This document shows, piece by piece, positions 4,570-5,573 of a DNA stretch of 5,573 bases (position 1 is the first letter of the stretch; every line of letters starts with the position of its first letter). Where the stretch lies: NCBI RefSeq assembly GCF_937875265.1, contig NZ_CALLXM010000137.1, positions 1 to 5,573 on the forward strand. The letters run 5' to 3'. The notes below the pieces were generated by a model. It did not search any database. It had not been told where the DNA came from and saw nothing but the letters and a program-made list of their open reading frames with translations. A program made the translations under genes and the position numbers. The DNA comes from an uncultured Acetobacter sp. Lineage in GTDB: Bacteria > Pseudomonadota > Alphaproteobacteria > Acetobacterales > Acetobacteraceae.

Positions 4570-5158
4570 AGTCATCCGGGGTATTGGACTGGCCCCATCT
4601 GATGCCATCAGTTTTTTTCGTAAGAAGACGAACATGCCCAGCAAGCGCTGGGGAGAACTGGAAGCGGAGGCCCATGGCACGCAGTTTGCTGTGGCGGGTG
4701 CAACATCAAAAGCCCTGCTGGATGACTTCCGGGTGGCTCTTAACAAGGCGCTGGTAGACGGCACCACGCTGACTGACTTCCGCAAGGATTTTGACAGTAT
4801 CGTTCAGCGTCATGGCTGGTCCTATAACGGATCGCCTGGTTGGCGATCCGCTATAATTTATGAGACCAATCTTGCGTCAGCTTATGCTGCTGGGCGCTAC
4901 CGGGAGATGACTACCCCAGAAGCGCTGGATCTCTTCCCTTACTGGCGATACCGGCACCATACCTGCCAGCATCCAAGACCTGATCATGTAGCCTGGGACG
5001 GCAATATTATGGTGTTCTGGCGACGCAAACCTGGGCGGCAGGCCTGTTTGCGACACAGACTGCACTCACAAACGAGATCCAGCGAGCCTCGGACGCTGAG
5101 AGTAATCTGCAGGCCGACAAAGTCGCTAAGACTGGCGATATCATGTCCGGTAGCCTGA
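4559..5158 (+). pseudogene. Truncated Mu F-like (gp30) head morphogenesis protein
   Basis: The first 150 or so codons match the Phage_Mu_F / SPP1 gp7 family. LAPSDAISFFRKK (11-23) is followed by AHGTQFAVAGATSKALLDD (38-56), ALVDGTTLTDFRKDF (64-78), QRHGW, and the conserved core IIYETNLASAYAAGRY (99-114), YWRYRHH and RPDHVAWDG (140-148). In Mu, F is a minor head protein packaged with DNA. After about base 5010 the frame reads arginine-rich, non-family sequence and stops at 5158. The family's expected completion after HxxWDG (a D.PFW type motif and a C-terminal half) is absent, while tail-fibre sequence continues in another frame. GTG at 4559 overlaps the portal end by 11 bases. The gene is therefore an N-terminal fragment with about 48 nonsense codons added, unlikely to work. 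Confidence 0.72.
4823..4855. repeat. Inverted repeat inside the F-like fragment
   Basis: CGGATCGCC (4828-4836) and GGCGATCCG (4842-4850) pair perfectly around the loop TGGTT, and TATA/TATA flanks extend the stem past one mismatch. The stretch encodes family-typical residues (NGSPGWRSAII), so it is probably a coding coincidence. Confidence 0.4.
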
Positions 5159-5573
5159 CCGTAAAAAGTTTTGACGGAATTACTGCGTCAGGGACACCGG
5201 GTAGCGCAAACACCGGTGATTATATCAATTACCCTGCGTTTATATCATCCTCTGAAGGGCGTGGCGGGACTGCCTGGCTGCAACTACAAGAGCATGTCGG
5301 CATTAAGTTTTCCCTGCTTATGGGTGTGTCATCCAGTGGCAATTCCCGATATTTTGGCGTCCCGCAGGGCAGTAGAGCAAATGACAGTGCCTATGGGGAC
5401 GTGGCCTATACGGCGGATCTCGCCAGCTATGTGCCGACCGCCACCTATGTGTCAGATTTCTCGACATCAGACAGCCAGGTAATCAACCTGCCTTATGGGA
5501 AAAAGATCCAGTCCTTTATTGTTTCGGTGCCATCAAATGGCACCAACTCACACAGGATTACCTATCCCGAAGC
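5011..5573 (+). pseudogene. 5'-truncated tail-fibre gene, continuing past the window
   Basis: A frame open from 4984 to the window end encodes fibre-like protein: VLATQTWAAGLFATQTAL, TNEIQRASDAESNLQADKVA, the repeat signature TGDIMSGSLTV common in phage tail fibres, then a Gly/Ser/Tyr-rich beta-structured domain with VGIKFSLLMGVSSSGNSRYF and YTADLASYVPTATYVSDFS. These proteins bind the host surface. The first ATG in frame is at 5143, with no good ribosome binding site, and no ATG, GTG or TTG lies between 4984 and there, so the native start is missing. The frame is -1 relative to the F-like fragment, so no in-frame fusion protein is made. Translation could restart at 5143 because the F frame stops at 5158. 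The protein has no stop in view, so its C-terminus may be whole beyond the window. In Mu the tail-fibre genes lie far to the right of F, hence a very large deletion. Confidence 0.7.

Noticed and set aside
4852..4857. TATAAT inside the F-like fragment
   Set aside because: It lies in conserved coding sequence (IIYETN) with no -35 and no gene start behind it.
5171..5482. 103-codon open frame from 5171
   Set aside because: It is a shadow of the tail-fibre frame, which is open over the whole interval and has family-like sequence.
1..5573. CRISPR array, tRNA, rRNA, retron or toxin-antitoxin pair
   Set aside because: No regularly spaced direct repeats with spacers, no cloverleaf, no reverse transcriptase and no recognisable toxin or antitoxin motif were found.

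Overview
The window looks like a heavily deleted, Mu-like (transposable phage family) prophage. The host is probably an alphaproteobacterium. An acetic acid bacterium is my best guess from the flavour of the proteins, but the sequence does not prove it. The gene order follows the Mu plan: a leftward repressor, a rightward Ner-type regulator, gemA (gp16), a Mor-type activator, a lysozyme, portal (gp29/DUF935), head protein F (gp30) and tail fibre. Almost everything between these landmarks is missing.

Layout. Bases 1-317 hold no convincing gene. They contain four GGGA words phased exactly 10 bp apart, a 36-bp hairpin and a perfect palindrome, and may be the phage left end or its flank. Bases 318-1613 (minus strand) are a two-gene lysogeny unit: a LexA/CI-type self-cleaving repressor (236 aa) followed by a small single-pass membrane protein of unknown role. 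Bases 1614-1827 are the divergent control region, with inverted repeats, a perfect DnaA-box word and a minus-strand intrinsic terminator. Bases 1828-2744 carry an intact Ner-like regulator, a 42-codon ParB-like stump, intact gemA and an 18-codon stump of another small early gene. Bases 2745-3170 are an AT-rich island with one small three-helix membrane protein and a strong terminator, resembling a moron. Bases 3176-3663 carry a promoter, a direct-repeat motif and the Mor-like activator. Bases 3693-3698 are a perfect TATAAT without a -35, upstream of a GH108 lysozyme (3725-4306) that appears to lack its C-terminal tail. Next come the last ~88 codons of the portal gene, the first ~150 codons of F, and an out-of-frame join to a tail-fibre gene that runs off the window.

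How it works together. The repressor would silence the rightward early promoter. Ner would also repress, GemA would act as an early modulator, and Mor would activate the lysozyme/head operon from the -35-less promoter. No transposase A, target-selection ATPase B, terminase, capsid, tail-tube or holin gene is visible, so the element cannot transpose or build particles alone. The regulatory genes look intact while the structural genes are stumps. That fits either a decaying prophage kept for immunity or a natural mini-Mu that could be moved by a complete relative. The window alone cannot tell these apart, and I did not find a clearly new defence system or RNA element.
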